A DNA stretch of 64,000 bases from NCBI GenBank assembly GCA_944325525.1, contig CALVAK010000010.1:21237-85236 (forward strand). Direction: 5' to 3'. Within the stretch, counting starts at the first letter, position 1. Each line of letters starts with the position of its first letter. The position numbers and the translations under genes are program-made. The notes under the pieces are model-generated. The model did no database searches. It was not told where the DNA came from and saw nothing but the letters and a program-made list of their open reading frames with translations. Below, piece by piece: positions 1-9,482 of the stretch. This DNA comes from Candidatus Gastranaerophilales bacterium. GTDB lineage: Bacteria; Cyanobacteriota; Vampirovibrionia; Gastranaerophilales; Gastranaerophilaceae.

Positions 1-1774
1 TCAATTTTGCACGGGCTTCTCTTTGTGCTTCTCTTATTTCTTTAAGTCCTTCTTTATCATCAGAGCTGTCGGAGGAGGTTTTGTTTGTTGTTATAAAATT
101 ACTATAATTTAAAGAACCGTTAATACTGAAAGTTAGAGAATCACCTGCAAAAATTTCTGATGTTTTATCTGTATCCGATAAGATTTTTTTATGCCATATA
201 TCAGCATACTCTTTTGTTTCACCGTTTATGGTAAACGTTGCACCCTGCTGTTTCATTAATTGATTTCCCTGTCCGTCAAAATTATCAATTAATGTTGTTT
301 CATCAGTTGTTCCAAGATTTATTTCAGTTATTCCTAAATCTTTTAGTGATACTGCTTCTGAGCCATAACCGTTTGCTTTTATTTTAAATCCGAAGTTTTC
401 TTCCAGATACTGAATATCGTTAGTATCCAGTACGTTATCATCTTTTCCGTTGATAAGGTTATTCTCTTTTGCAAGAGCTTTTAAGGCTTCAAATCCGTCT
501 TTATAACCGTCTTTGATATTATCACCGTCTAGGTCGGTATTATTTCCAAAGCATTCAGAACCATCTTCACCGGATATTCCGTTGCCGTCTTTATCAAAGA
601 CTAATACTGCATCTGCAGAATCGTTTATTTTATCAACTACACCATCTCCGTCTATATCATAATTGATAATCTTATTTGACGTTTGTACCCCGTTACCGTT
701 AATATCAAAAGATAATGGAGAACATGTTGAATAGCAGGCATTAAATTCACAAAATGTTTCGCAATCATCCATATAAAATACGGTGCTGCCAGAACCATTG
801 TCTGTTTTTGAAAAACTACTTATATTCCCATTTCCGCTTGATATTATGTCATATCCGCCGTCAGGACAATATATTCTCGCAAGTGAACTGTTTGCAGCCA
901 TATCATAGATATGATATTGATTATCGCTTTTTCCTTGAGCAAATATATATCTTGGTTCGCCATTACTTAATTTCTCTGTTAAGTCTATATTGTTTTGTTC
1001 CACTAATGCCCATTCTTCTTCTGAAACGACTGATTTCATACTTTCGTTTAATTCGTTTTCCGCCTCTGATTTCTGAGTTGTTATTGAAGATTGTTTTTCT
1101 GATAAAGTTGATATTGTTGTTTCCAATGCAGAAATCTGTGTTTGATACTGGGCAATGGTATTAGCCTTACTCTCTAAATCAGTATTTAAAGATGATATTG
1201 CATCTTCAAGATTTGATCTTTTACTGTATAGTTCAGATAAACTTGCATAACAACTTGAAAGCTTTGAACAAGCAGCCTGAATTTCATCTTCTGAAGCATT
1301 GCCATCAGCATTTTCAATTGTTTTTTTCAATTTTTCAATTTGTTTATTTATTTTTTCTATTTCAGCATTTACCTCATCAAGGTCTTTTTGCTTTTCTTCT
1401 ATTTTTTCTTCTATTTCGTCATATTCTTTTTGTACTTCGTCAAGCTTATTAATAAGCTCAGTTAATTGGGTTTGTTTCCCTTCAATTTGTTGTTCAAGAT
1501 ATGTTAATTGTCTTGTATATATGGAAATGTTTGATTTTAAGCTTTGTATTCGTGAAAAAATACTTGCTGTATTTGAACTATCAACTTCCGGAATAGTTTT
1601 AAGTTCTGATTCTAATTCCTCAAGTGTTGTCTTTGTTTCATCAGTTATGTTTACAACATCATTTTCTTCTTTTTGAGTAGCAGTTGTTTCATTTTTTGTA
1701 TTTGTTTTACTTTCTGAAGGCTGTATGTATTCGTCTGTAATGCCTTTTCCGCCCACTTTGTCAATATAACTCAC
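1..1774 (-). CDS. Large coiled-coil protein with EF-hand-like calcium loops (3' end outside window)
   Basis: The frame is open from a GTG at 1774-1772 (GGAG six bases upstream) to the window edge, giving at least 591 residues. The first roughly 270 residues are polar and rich in Glu, Lys, Gln, Leu and Ser in heptad-like order, so a long coiled coil is likely. Residues about 350-415 hold a run of Asp/Asn/Gly loops (DINGNGV, DIDGDGVVD, DKDGNGISGED, DLDGDNIKDG) resembling EF-hand or dockerin-type calcium sites, preceded by PLSFDINGNG, a motif seen in RTX-like secreted proteins. I see no signal peptide. The architecture (N-terminal helix, calcium loops) suggests an exported or surface protein, but the family is not identified. 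It is divergent from the helicase gene at 1961. The C-terminus lies beyond base 1. Confidence 0.75.
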   Translation of the reverse strand, partial: MSYIDKVGGKGITDEYIQPSESKTNTKNETTATQKEENDVVNITDETKTTLEELESELKTIPEVDSSNTASIFSRIQSLKSNISIYTRQLTYLEQQIEGKQTQLTELINKLDEVQKEYDEIEEKIEEKQKDLDEVNAEIEKINKQIEKLKKTIENADGNASEDEIQAACSKLSSCYASLSELYSKRSNLEDAISSLNTDLESKANTIAQYQTQISALETTISTLSEKQSSITTQKSEAENELNESMKSVVSEEEWALVEQNNIDLTEKLSNGEPRYIFAQGKSDNQYHIYDMAANSSLARIYCPDGGYDIISSGNGNISSFSKTDNGSGSTVFYMDDCETFCEFNACYSTCSPLSFDINGNGVQTSNKIINYDIDGDGVVDKINDSADAVLVFDKDGNGISGEDGSECFGNNTDLDGDNIKDGYKDGFEALKALAKENNLINGKDDNVLDTNDIQYLEENFGFKIKANGYGSEAVSLKDLGITEINLGTTDETTLIDNFDGQGNQLMKQQGATFTINGETKEYADIWHKKILSDTDKTSEIFAGDSLTFSINGSLNYSNFITTNKTSSDSSDDKEGLKEIREAQREARAKL

Positions 1775-1960
1775 AACAATCTCCTTTCGATATTTATAAA
1801 ATTCAATATCGTAAAAATTAAAAAAATCTTGAGGAATATTTGCTAAATCATTACAAAACGTTAACATTTAAGTTAACACATCAAAAGCAAATCTAAATCA
1901 GCCTTAGACTGACTATGCATTTGATTATATGATATATTATTATTAATATGGAGAAAAAAT
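1775..1960. promoter_or_regulatory. Divergent promoter region with paired GTTAAC sites
   Basis: This 186-base gap separates the GTG-start coiled-coil gene (minus) from the helicase gene (plus). It holds two copies of the palindrome GTTAAC at 1860-1865 and 1872-1877, twelve bases apart, and AT-rich TATATT-like sequence at about 1930-1945 that could be the helicase -10 region. The paired palindromes could be a protein-binding site. No regulator is identifiable. Confidence 0.3.
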
Positions 1961-4900
1961 TTGCTAAAAATTAAAAGTGAATACAAACCAAATGAAAGAC
2001 AACAGCAATGTATAGATAACATTGAAGGCAAAATAATGGTTTTAGCCGGTCCGGGGACCGGAAAGACTTTTACAATTATTCAAAGAATTGCCTCAATGTT
2101 AATGAAAAATATTAATCCTGAAAGTATTTTATGTTTAACTTTTTCTGATGCAGCTGCAAGTGAAATGAAAAAACGATTATCGGAAAAAATTGGTCTTTTA
2201 TCTTCTTCTGTTAATATATACACATATCATTCTTTTTGTAATGAGGTAATTAAGTTATATCCGGATAATTTTGGCATTTCTGATGATGTATCTTTAATAA
2301 CACCTGCTCTTAAAAGAGAATTAATGGTTGAAGCTATTGATGAAGCTGATTTAAAATTTTTTGTTTCGGAAAGAGCAGGAAAATATTTTTACATTAATAC
2401 TTTTATAAATTGTTCGGAAAAGATTAAAACACTGAGAATTAATAAAGAAAAATATTTAGAATATATTAATACAAATCCGCTTTTAATGCCGCAAATTAAC
2501 AAGCTGCAGGCTGAAATTGAAGAAAAAACAAAAAAAGGTGATAACCGTATTACAACAAGAATTAAAGATATTGCGAAAATAGAAGAAAATATTAAAAAAG
2601 CACAGGAACTCTGGAAAGTATATGAAATTTACCAGAGGAAAATGATTGAAAATAATTTTATAGATTTTTCTGATATGATAAGTCTTGTTATTGATAAATT
2701 TGAGTCTGATAATCTTTTCTTGAAAGAAATATCAAATAAATATAAATACTTTTTAGTTGATGAATATCAAGATACAAATAATTTACAGAATAAAATACTG
2801 TTCAATTTAATAGATGCAAATGAGTATAAAAATGTTTTTGCCGTTGGAGATGATGATCAGATAATATATGGTTTTCAAGGTGCAAACAGTGAAAATGTAG
2901 ATAATTTTCTAAAATACTATCCGGATACAAAAGTAATCTGTCTTATTGAAAATAACAGATCTACACAGTCAGTGTTAGATTTAAGTTACCGCATAGTTAC
3001 ACAGGATTCAACAAGACTTGAAAACAATCCTCTGTTTCAGTCTTATAACATAGAAAAAAAACTTATAGCCGTTAATGAGAATGTTATTAAACAAGAACGA
3101 AAAATTAAACGCTGGCAATTTGGTGAACTAATTCAAGAATATAATTATATTGTTGAAGATATTGAAAAACTTATAAATTCTGATAATTGCCCTGTTGATA
3201 AAAAAACAAAAGAGAAAAAACTTTCTGAAATAGCGGTTATTGCAACAAAGAATTCCGAATTAAAAGAGTTTGAAAACAGGCTTAAAGCAAAAGGCATTCC
3301 CTGTCAGATGAATGACGGTGAAGATATATTTAAAATAAGATCTGTTCTTGCTGTATATTTTTATATAAAAGCACTTAATAACCGGGTTGAAGATTCGGAT
3401 AAATTGTTCGGATTGTTATTGACAGAACCATTCTGTATAAATCTTAACGATTACAATAAATTATTTAAAGAATATAAGCGTTTATGTGTCGAAAACAATG
3501 ATTTTATAGCGAATATGAAAAAGCTCTCCGGATGGAGTGATAAAGATAAAATAGATGAATTTGTAAATACTTTTGAATATTTACAGGAATTTGCAGCTTC
3601 TAACAACTTACGGAATACAATAATCGAGATAATTAACAGAACAAAAATATTAGAATTTTTTTATTCTGCTTCAACTAATAAAACTGAAAACATTCTTGGG
3701 CTAAAGAAAATTATGGATGAAGCAGCTGATTGTATGAGGCTGAATAAAAGTGCATCTTTAAATGATTTTGTAACAAAACTTGATTATGCACACTTAAACA
3801 ATATAAAAATAGAAATTGATAAGAATAATGTTATACAAAATGCACTTCAGCTTGTTACTTACCATGGTTCAAAGGGAAGGGAGTTTGAATATGTATATCT
3901 TCCGAATTTAGTTTCCCAGAACTGGGAAAAATATATAAATCCCGGTGAATATAAGATGATTACAGAAAAAGTTCTTGATAAAGATGAAGCCCAAATAAAA
4001 AAAGATTCAGAACTCCTTAAAAAACTGTTTGTAGGTATTACACGTGCAAAATACGGACTTGTATTATCTCATTCCGATAATGTTGACAGAAAACCGAGAG
4101 CTGTAACAAAATACTTAAATGTAGTTAGTGATTTTGATTTTGATAAAAAAACTTTTGAATATAAAGATGATGATTTATCTTCAGAAATATTTAAATCGTT
4201 ATCTACAGAAGCTCAAAACCATAGAAAAGCTTTTGAACTTGAAATTCAAGAACGGGTTAAAAATATTATATTAAGTCATACAAGTATAAATTGTTATTTA
4301 AAGTGCCCGAAACAGTTTTTCTATAATTATGTAATGAAGATTGAAGTAGCACAAACAGACTGGGATGCTGCAAATTTTGGGAATATAATACATAAAATCC
4401 TTGAAAAATCGGCTAAAACAGCTATTCATACAGATAAATACATAAGCAAAGAAGAAGCGGCAGAAATTTTTGAAAAAGAAATGAATTATACAGTATTCAA
4501 ATCTAAAGAAGAAAAAGGAAAATACTATAGCAGAGGTTTAAAGTTCATTGACAATTATTACAGGCATTTTTGTGAAGTACCGGCAAAAATAATTGCCGGT
4601 GTTGAAGAAAACTTTGATGGGATACCTGTTGTTGATGATAAATTTATAAAAGGAAAAATCGACAGAATCGAAAATGCTGCAGATAATACATTCGCTTTAT
4701 ATGATTATAAAACAAGCAGAGCTTCAAGTGAAATCCATATAACCAAAGGCGGTCAGAGGGAAGATTATTATAACCAGTTGTGTTTTTATAAATATGCTTA
4801 CGAGAAAAAATATCCCGAAAGAGAAGTGTCAAAAGCAGGTATAATATATGTTGAAGATAATAAGACTTCTGAAATAAGTCTTACAAAACAAGATATGGAA

Positions 4901-5032
4901 TATATAGAAAACTTAATTATTTCTGTATACGAAAATATAAACAATTTAAAATTCAGCAGTAAATGCGAAAATGATGAAAATACATGTAAATATTGTCCTT
5001 ACAAAGATTTATGCAGGCTTGACGTTATTTAA
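1961..5032 (+). CDS. UvrD/PcrA-type helicase fused to a PD-(D/E)XK, Fe-S nuclease domain
   Basis: A 1023-residue superfamily 1A helicase with a C-terminal nuclease. Seen in order: Walker A GPGTGKT (30-36), motif Ia LTFSDAAASEMK, TYHSFC, motif II VDEYQDT (about 267), motif III VGDDDQIIYGFQG, motif V YHGSKGREFEYV and motif VI VGITRAKYG (about 691). The tail begins HTSINCYLKCPKQFF (about 772) and has GNIIHKILE, KGKIDR and LYDYKTS (about 897-917). It ends in a C-x2-C-x5-C cluster that, with the earlier Cys, matches the iron-sulfur nuclease of the AddB/Cas4/RecB class. It probably processes DNA ends in recombinational repair as a single chain replacing a two-subunit AddAB complex. The start is TTG, with GGAG seven bases upstream; there is no nearby ATG. 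Confidence 0.9.
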   Translation: MLKIKSEYKPNERQQQCIDNIEGKIMVLAGPGTGKTFTIIQRIASMLMKNINPESILCLTFSDAAASEMKKRLSEKIGLLSSSVNIYTYHSFCNEVIKLYPDNFGISDDVSLITPALKRELMVEAIDEADLKFFVSERAGKYFYINTFINCSEKIKTLRINKEKYLEYINTNPLLMPQINKLQAEIEEKTKKGDNRITTRIKDIAKIEENIKKAQELWKVYEIYQRKMIENNFIDFSDMISLVIDKFESDNLFLKEISNKYKYFLVDEYQDTNNLQNKILFNLIDANEYKNVFAVGDDDQIIYGFQGANSENVDNFLKYYPDTKVICLIENNRSTQSVLDLSYRIVTQDSTRLENNPLFQSYNIEKKLIAVNENVIKQERKIKRWQFGELIQEYNYIVEDIEKLINSDNCPVDKKTKEKKLSEIAVIATKNSELKEFENRLKAKGIPCQMNDGEDIFKIRSVLAVYFYIKALNNRVEDSDKLFGLLLTEPFCINLNDYNKLFKEYKRLCVENNDFIANMKKLSGWSDKDKIDEFVNTFEYLQEFAASNNLRNTIIEIINRTKILEFFYSASTNKTENILGLKKIMDEAADCMRLNKSASLNDFVTKLDYAHLNNIKIEIDKNNVIQNALQLVTYHGSKGREFEYVYLPNLVSQNWEKYINPGEYKMITEKVLDKDEAQIKKDSELLKKLFVGITRAKYGLVLSHSDNVDRKPRAVTKYLNVVSDFDFDKKTFEYKDDDLSSEIFKSLSTEAQNHRKAFELEIQERVKNIILSHTSINCYLKCPKQFFYNYVMKIEVAQTDWDAANFGNIIHKILEKSAKTAIHTDKYISKEEAAEIFEKEMNYTVFKSKEEKGKYYSRGLKFIDNYYRHFCEVPAKIIAGVEENFDGIPVVDDKFIKGKIDRIENAADNTFALYDYKTSRASSEIHITKGGQREDYYNQLCFYKYAYEKKYPEREVSKAGIIYVEDNKTSEISLTKQDMEYIENLIISVYENINNLKFSSKCENDENTCKYCPYKDLCRLDVI

Positions 5033-5040
5033 CTAATGTA

Positions 5041-5097
5041 TAGTACACGATTTCTCTTCATACGCCGTAATGAAGGCAATAAGACAAGTGCGTACTT
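5041..5097. other. Intergenic hairpin between convergent genes
   Basis: The gap between the helicase stop and the heptosyltransferase stop contains nested inverted repeats: outer AGTAC (5042-5046) with GTACT (5092-5096), inner CTTCAT (5056-5061) with ATGAAG (5070-5075). No clean T-run follows in either direction, so it is not a convincing intrinsic terminator. It may still act as a 3' stabilising structure or be a remnant of a small repeat. Confidence 0.3.
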
Positions 5098-5108
5098 TAT
5101 GGTGTTTT

Positions 5109-6113
5109 TTAATTTTCTTTTAGATTGCAACCTGACCTGATTTGTTCAAGTATTGTTTCTATGCCTATTTCTTCCATGCAGGGAGCATATATTTTTGACG
5201 GATTATCATTAAGGTATTTACATTTTCTCCTGTTGCAAGGAACACATTCTTTAGATGAAACAATATTAATACCGCTGGAGAAACAACCAGTTCTGTTTGC
5301 GGGCATGGAACCGAATAAACCTATAGAAAAAACATTCAAAGCAGTTGCAATATGTAAAGGTCCAGAGTCACCCGAAATCATTAAATCTGCCTGAGAAATA
5401 ACTGCACAAGAGTCAACAAGCGGCAGCTCTCCTATGTAATTCACGCTGTTTTTAATTTTATTTAGCGGGCTAAGAAAGTCTTTGTCTTCTTCTGCACCTG
5501 TAAGGAGTATTGTTCCGTTGTATTTTTCTTGAATTTTTTCGCCAAGCTGCAGCCATTTATCAACAGGATATGTTCTGCCCTGTCTTTTTGAAAAAACACC
5601 TCCGGCATTAAAAACTATTAGTGGATGATTATATTCTTTTAACTTTTCTTTTGCTTTTTTAATACTTGCTTCAGGAAGATATAGTTTTAGTTTTTTTTCT
5701 TCTTTAATTTCGGGGAATGCCTTTATAGCGGTTTTAAAGAAATTTGTTACAGCGTGTAATCTAAAATCTTTTTTGTAAATAAGTTGTTTTTTTATGCCCG
5801 ATAAAAAAATCAATCCTTTTATTTTAAAAGAAGGTTGAAGATTAATTACAAGATTATATTTTTCCTTTTTGAGTTCTTCAGATTTTTTAAAAGTATATGA
5901 AGAAAATAGTTTAAACTTAGGATTAATTGTAATAACTTTTTCAATATCAGGGTCTTCAATAATCAAAGGTTTTATTAGCTCACTTGTAAGATAGTGGATT
6001 TTTATATCCGGATATGCTTTTTTTATGGCTCTATATAAACAGGTAGTATGAACAACATCGCCAATAGCTCCGGTTCTTATTATTAAAATTTTATTATAAA
6101 GATTATTTCGCAT
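5109..6113 (-). CDS. Glycosyltransferase family 9 (heptosyltransferase-like)
   Basis: Family 9 glycosyltransferases add heptose from ADP-heptose to lipopolysaccharide core on the cytoplasmic face of the inner membrane. Seen: the N-terminal ILIIRTGAIGDVVHTTCLYRAIK, with the glycine-rich acceptor-side loop and the catalytic-type Asp, and the C-terminal nucleotide-sugar site SGDSGPLHIATALNVFSIGLFG. A Cys-rich stretch (CVPCNRRKC...C) near the end is typical of several family members. I chose ATG at 6113, whose product begins MRNNLYNKI next to the conserved strand. A TTG at 6176 would add 21 hydrophobic residues with no homology to the family. The heptose kinase at 28822-29856 supports a heptose-containing envelope glycan. 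The exact acceptor is not predictable. Confidence 0.85.
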   Translation of the reverse strand: MRNNLYNKILIIRTGAIGDVVHTTCLYRAIKKAYPDIKIHYLTSELIKPLIIEDPDIEKVITINPKFKLFSSYTFKKSEELKKEKYNLVINLQPSFKIKGLIFLSGIKKQLIYKKDFRLHAVTNFFKTAIKAFPEIKEEKKLKLYLPEASIKKAKEKLKEYNHPLIVFNAGGVFSKRQGRTYPVDKWLQLGEKIQEKYNGTILLTGAEEDKDFLSPLNKIKNSVNYIGELPLVDSCAVISQADLMISGDSGPLHIATALNVFSIGLFGSMPANRTGCFSSGINIVSSKECVPCNRRKCKYLNDNPSKIYAPCMEEIGIETILEQIRSGCNLKEN

Positions 6114-6211
6114 TTTTTTATAATAACATATTTCCAAATTTCTTATAAATAAAAAATTTATCTTAAAAAAGGGCAATTTATTTAATTTTCTATCGTTTAT
6201 CTCAGTATAAA

Positions 6212-7960
6212 ATGAAAATTCAAAGTATAAAACTTACTAAAACAGACTTAAACCAAAATGCAGGACAAAAGGAACATAAGAAAATAACAAGACCTGCATC
6301 CAATTGTTATACTGAAAATTCAATTAATCCTTTATATTATAAAGATTATTTCATAAATAAAAAAAATGTTATTTCTTTTACCGGGGAAAATACAGGTAAG
6401 CAAAAATCACCTGCAGAAGGCTGTAATCCCGTTAAGAATGTATCATCAGTGCAATCTGCATCCTGTCCACAAGTTTGCGATAGTGAATTTATCCATGCCT
6501 TGACAAAAACTGAATTGAAAGAAATATTGCATAATTCTGGTAAATATTCAGAAGAACAGACAAAAAAAATTCTTTCTTTTATTGATGACATTATAGAATG
6601 TGACCGCTGGGAAGAAACAGATGAGGGTATATTATGTAATATGTTTGCCTCTTTAGCACAAAGCACTATTAATTCTGATATTAAGACGATGGAATATATC
6701 ACACAGAAAATTTGTGATTTAGAACAGGACGATGATTACATTGAAATAAATCCTATTTGTAAAGGTATAGAAACTGTAAGTGCAAATATAAAAGCGGATG
6801 ATTATAGATTCAATAAGTTGTTTATAGGAGGATATGACGGTTTTCTAGCTTGCAGCAATACAGATACTTTATATAATTTATGCGATTTAATAAGGAAATC
6901 TTTAAAAAAATCAAACACAGATAAATTCGCAGGATTTTTAGATGTCCTTAACAGAAAAATTAAAGCTGAAGATGATAAATTGCAAGAAGTATTTTCAATT
7001 GCAAATATACTTGCAAATGAACTGAATTATAAGAATGATGACCTTATAAACGGACTCTTAATGTATCTTGAAGAAAATACGCCCGTTGATGAAATTGCAG
7101 AAAAACTTGCACTCAGAAAAAATGTTTCCAAAGTATATAGAAATTTGAAAAATATAAATTTACCTGATGAATTATTTTTTGAACAAATTTTTGCAGCTCC
7201 AATAGAAGAACTTATAAAAAGAGGTTATTCTCCGGAAAAAATAGCAGAACACCTTTCATTAGAAGATTTTTGCAATAAAATGGTCAGAATTGAAAATATA
7301 AAAGATGCTGATAGTATTATATTTGCTGATTTCATTGAAGATATACCTCTATATGCCGGTAATTATGAAATAATGAGAAAATATACATATAGTTCAGGTA
7401 TATTTAATGATCTTTTATCTGAATATAACGGAAATCTAAATGTCATAAAAGAAAAGGGATTTATTGAGACAGAAGATGGCCGTAAATATTCAATTGAGGA
7501 GGCAAAAAGGTCAATAAAAGAACTTACAAGATTTCTTGATAAATGTCATCTAAAGAGAAATATGACTGTATACCGTGGGGAAGGCAGTGATGTTTTAAAT
7601 CAGTTAATTCTTGAAAACGGTGATTTGTTGGGCGATGCTATAAGTGTCGCAGTAAAAAGCAAAGATAAAAGCAGAATTGACGAAATTACTGCAGAAATTA
7701 TTGGTTCTTTGATATTTCAGCCGCATTTTATGTCAAGTGCATATTCTAAAGGAAAAGCCAAGTTTTTTATAAAACACGAAGGCGGTATACTATGGCAAAT
7801 TGATGTACCGGAAGGTGCAAATGCAATATATTCAGACCCGTTTAATACAGAACACGGTGTAGAAAATGAAATACTTTTAAATAGAAATGCCGCTCTTTTG
7901 ATAAAAGATGCAAAAGTAGAAGATGGAATTTACACAATTTATGCAGATTTGATTAATTAA
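6212..7960 (+). CDS. ADP-ribosyltransferase-like protein with ISFTG leader (putative toxin/effector)
   Basis: A 582-residue protein. The last 130 residues carry the R-S-E signature of toxin-type mono-ADP-ribosyltransferases: TVYRGEG (Arg455), FMSSAYS (Ser508/Ser509, the STS position) and ENEILLNRNA (Glu551 and Glu553, an ExE motif typical of arginine-modifying enzymes). The predicted reaction transfers ADP-ribose from NAD+ to a protein. Residues 1-60 are polar and end in ISFTG (54-58), the same motif and position as in the convergent ADP-ribosylhydrolase gene. Residues 90-430 are a helical region I do not recognise. No Shine-Dalgarno sequence precedes the ATG. The stop overlaps the hydrolase stop by four bases. 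It could be an exported effector, an anti-phage or anti-competitor toxin, or a regulator. Enzyme class is inferred from motifs only. Confidence 0.75.
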   Translation: MKIQSIKLTKTDLNQNAGQKEHKKITRPASNCYTENSINPLYYKDYFINKKNVISFTGENTGKQKSPAEGCNPVKNVSSVQSASCPQVCDSEFIHALTKTELKEILHNSGKYSEEQTKKILSFIDDIIECDRWEETDEGILCNMFASLAQSTINSDIKTMEYITQKICDLEQDDDYIEINPICKGIETVSANIKADDYRFNKLFIGGYDGFLACSNTDTLYNLCDLIRKSLKKSNTDKFAGFLDVLNRKIKAEDDKLQEVFSIANILANELNYKNDDLINGLLMYLEENTPVDEIAEKLALRKNVSKVYRNLKNINLPDELFFEQIFAAPIEELIKRGYSPEKIAEHLSLEDFCNKMVRIENIKDADSIIFADFIEDIPLYAGNYEIMRKYTYSSGIFNDLLSEYNGNLNVIKEKGFIETEDGRKYSIEEAKRSIKELTRFLDKCHLKRNMTVYRGEGSDVLNQLILENGDLLGDAISVAVKSKDKSRIDEITAEIIGSLIFQPHFMSSAYSKGKAKFFIKHEGGILWQIDVPEGANAIYSDPFNTEHGVENEILLNRNAALLIKDAKVEDGIYTIYADLIN

Positions 7961-9381
7961 TTTGTTTTTTCTATATCATATAACTTGTTTTTTATAAGAT
8001 ATCTTTTATATTCAATCAAGTCTTTTGCAGACATTGAACGCATTCTGGCTTCATCTTTCGGCGAGAATTTTACGTATTGTAATCTTTTTGAAGAACTTCT
8101 CGGGGTTTGAAATGATTCATACCAGTTTGGAATACGCCCTGTATGATATGGGTATCTGTGTCTGATTTTTTGGATTCTGAAAGGAGCATAGTATAAATCG
8201 GAAGCAAGCGTTTTTAATTCTTTTTTCAGTTCAATATTGTTTTTCCATTTTTCCGGTATTGCACTGTCTCCAAGGTATAAACCCATTATATTCCCTGCTA
8301 TAGCACCTGTTGAGTCGCTGTCCCCGCCATGATTTACAGCTGTTTTAACTGCTTTTTCAAAATTATCCGGAAATTTTAAAGCACAATATATTGCAATTGC
8401 AACAGCTTCTTCTCCGACCCAGCCTCCGCCTATGTGTTGTATCGCTTTTGCGGGGGATAAATTGCTTCCGGCTAGTTTCTTTGCTTTTAATATTGCTTCT
8501 TTTACTTCTTCATGATTTTTATATTTTTCAAGTATGTTTATAGATTTATCAATTGCATTTTCAAGACTTTCACCTTTTGTTATATAAGCAAGAACAGAAG
8601 CTAAAACACCTGCCGATAAATATCCGCTCGGATGACCGTGAGTAATAGCGGCACATCTGGCTCCTACTTCAAACGCAATTTTTGGATTGTTGTAATATAA
8701 CAGTCCGGCAGGAGCTACACGCATAACTCCGCCATTACCTTTACTGTTATTTATTGGTTTTGTAATGCTTCCCATTTTGCCGGAACTTAAAGCTCCTATA
8801 CAGGTGTCTCCCGGAGCTCTTCTTTCATATAATGCCGGAATTTGCGAAATCCAGCCTTTACTTTGCTTCTTTTTGACATAGCTTTTTTCTTGTGTTTCAA
8901 GCCAATCTAAATATGAATTATATACTACATTCATATCAGGAATTTCATTACTCTTAAATTTTTCACCTATTGATTTTATTAATCCGTCTGCCGTAAAAAA
9001 TAACATTTGAGTATCGTCAGAAACTTCTGCTTGACCATATTCTCCATTTTGCAAATTTTTTATACCATTTTTGCCGTAAAATCTTTTTATTTGCTCCATA
9101 TTTAAAAATTCTATAGGAGACCCCAGAGCATCGCCTATTGCACCGCCAATTATACACCCGTAATAATTCTCAATCTTTCTGTTGTTTGTTTTGCTTACTC
9201 TTTCTATTGCATTTATTCCTGTAAAACTGATTTTAGAATATTGTGCATTTGGTATATTGTTTAAATTAATTTGTTCATTATTTTTAGTTGCTTGTTTACG
9301 TGCCTCTACTTCTCCTTTTTCAACAGGGTCGGAGAGGGTAAACGTTTTTATATTATAGCTGTTTAATGGAAGTATAAGCAT
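7957..9381 (-). CDS. ADP-ribosylglycohydrolase (DraG/ARH family) with ISFTG leader
   Basis: This family removes ADP-ribose from modified proteins using a binuclear Mg2+ centre. Seen: NYYGCIIGGAIGDALGSPIE at the domain start, EVSDDTQM (metal-binding Asp pair), GNGGVMRVAPAGLL, CAAITHGHPSG and NHGGDSDSTGAIAGN (second metal site). The catalytic residues look intact. About 55 residues precede the domain and end in KISFTG, and about 70 basic residues follow it. ATG at 9381 places ISFTG at residues 51-55; a TTG at 9399 would add six residues, and neither has a clear Shine-Dalgarno sequence. It is convergent with the ADP-ribosyltransferase-like gene, sharing four bases. It is likely the antidote or eraser for that enzyme, comparable in logic to DraT/DraG or Tre1/Tri1. 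Confidence 0.88.
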   Translation of the reverse strand: MLILPLNSYNIKTFTLSDPVEKGEVEARKQATKNNEQINLNNIPNAQYSKISFTGINAIERVSKTNNRKIENYYGCIIGGAIGDALGSPIEFLNMEQIKRFYGKNGIKNLQNGEYGQAEVSDDTQMLFFTADGLIKSIGEKFKSNEIPDMNVVYNSYLDWLETQEKSYVKKKQSKGWISQIPALYERRAPGDTCIGALSSGKMGSITKPINNSKGNGGVMRVAPAGLLYYNNPKIAFEVGARCAAITHGHPSGYLSAGVLASVLAYITKGESLENAIDKSINILEKYKNHEEVKEAILKAKKLAGSNLSPAKAIQHIGGGWVGEEAVAIAIYCALKFPDNFEKAVKTAVNHGGDSDSTGAIAGNIMGLYLGDSAIPEKWKNNIELKKELKTLASDLYYAPFRIQKIRHRYPYHTGRIPNWYESFQTPRSSSKRLQYVKFSPKDEARMRSMSAKDLIEYKRYLIKNKLYDIEKTN

Positions 9382-9482
9382 ATTCTTTATTGTTTTCAAT
9401 AATTTTGCTTATTTAAAAAATTCTAAAAAAAAAAATTGCCAGTATTTTTATTGTAAAAAACCATCAGAAGAAAAAATATAAG

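Noticed and set aside
754..1676. Open frames on the plus strand inside 754-1676 that could be read as small Leu/Phe-rich proteins
   Set aside because: They are antisense to the long coiled-coil frame on the minus strand, which is continuous, has a good ribosome site and shows calcium-loop motifs. Their composition is the usual product of reading such a gene backwards.
4644..4832. Minus-strand open frame inside the helicase nuclease domain
   Set aside because: It lies wholly within a well-supported gene, has no ribosome site and encodes no recognisable domain.
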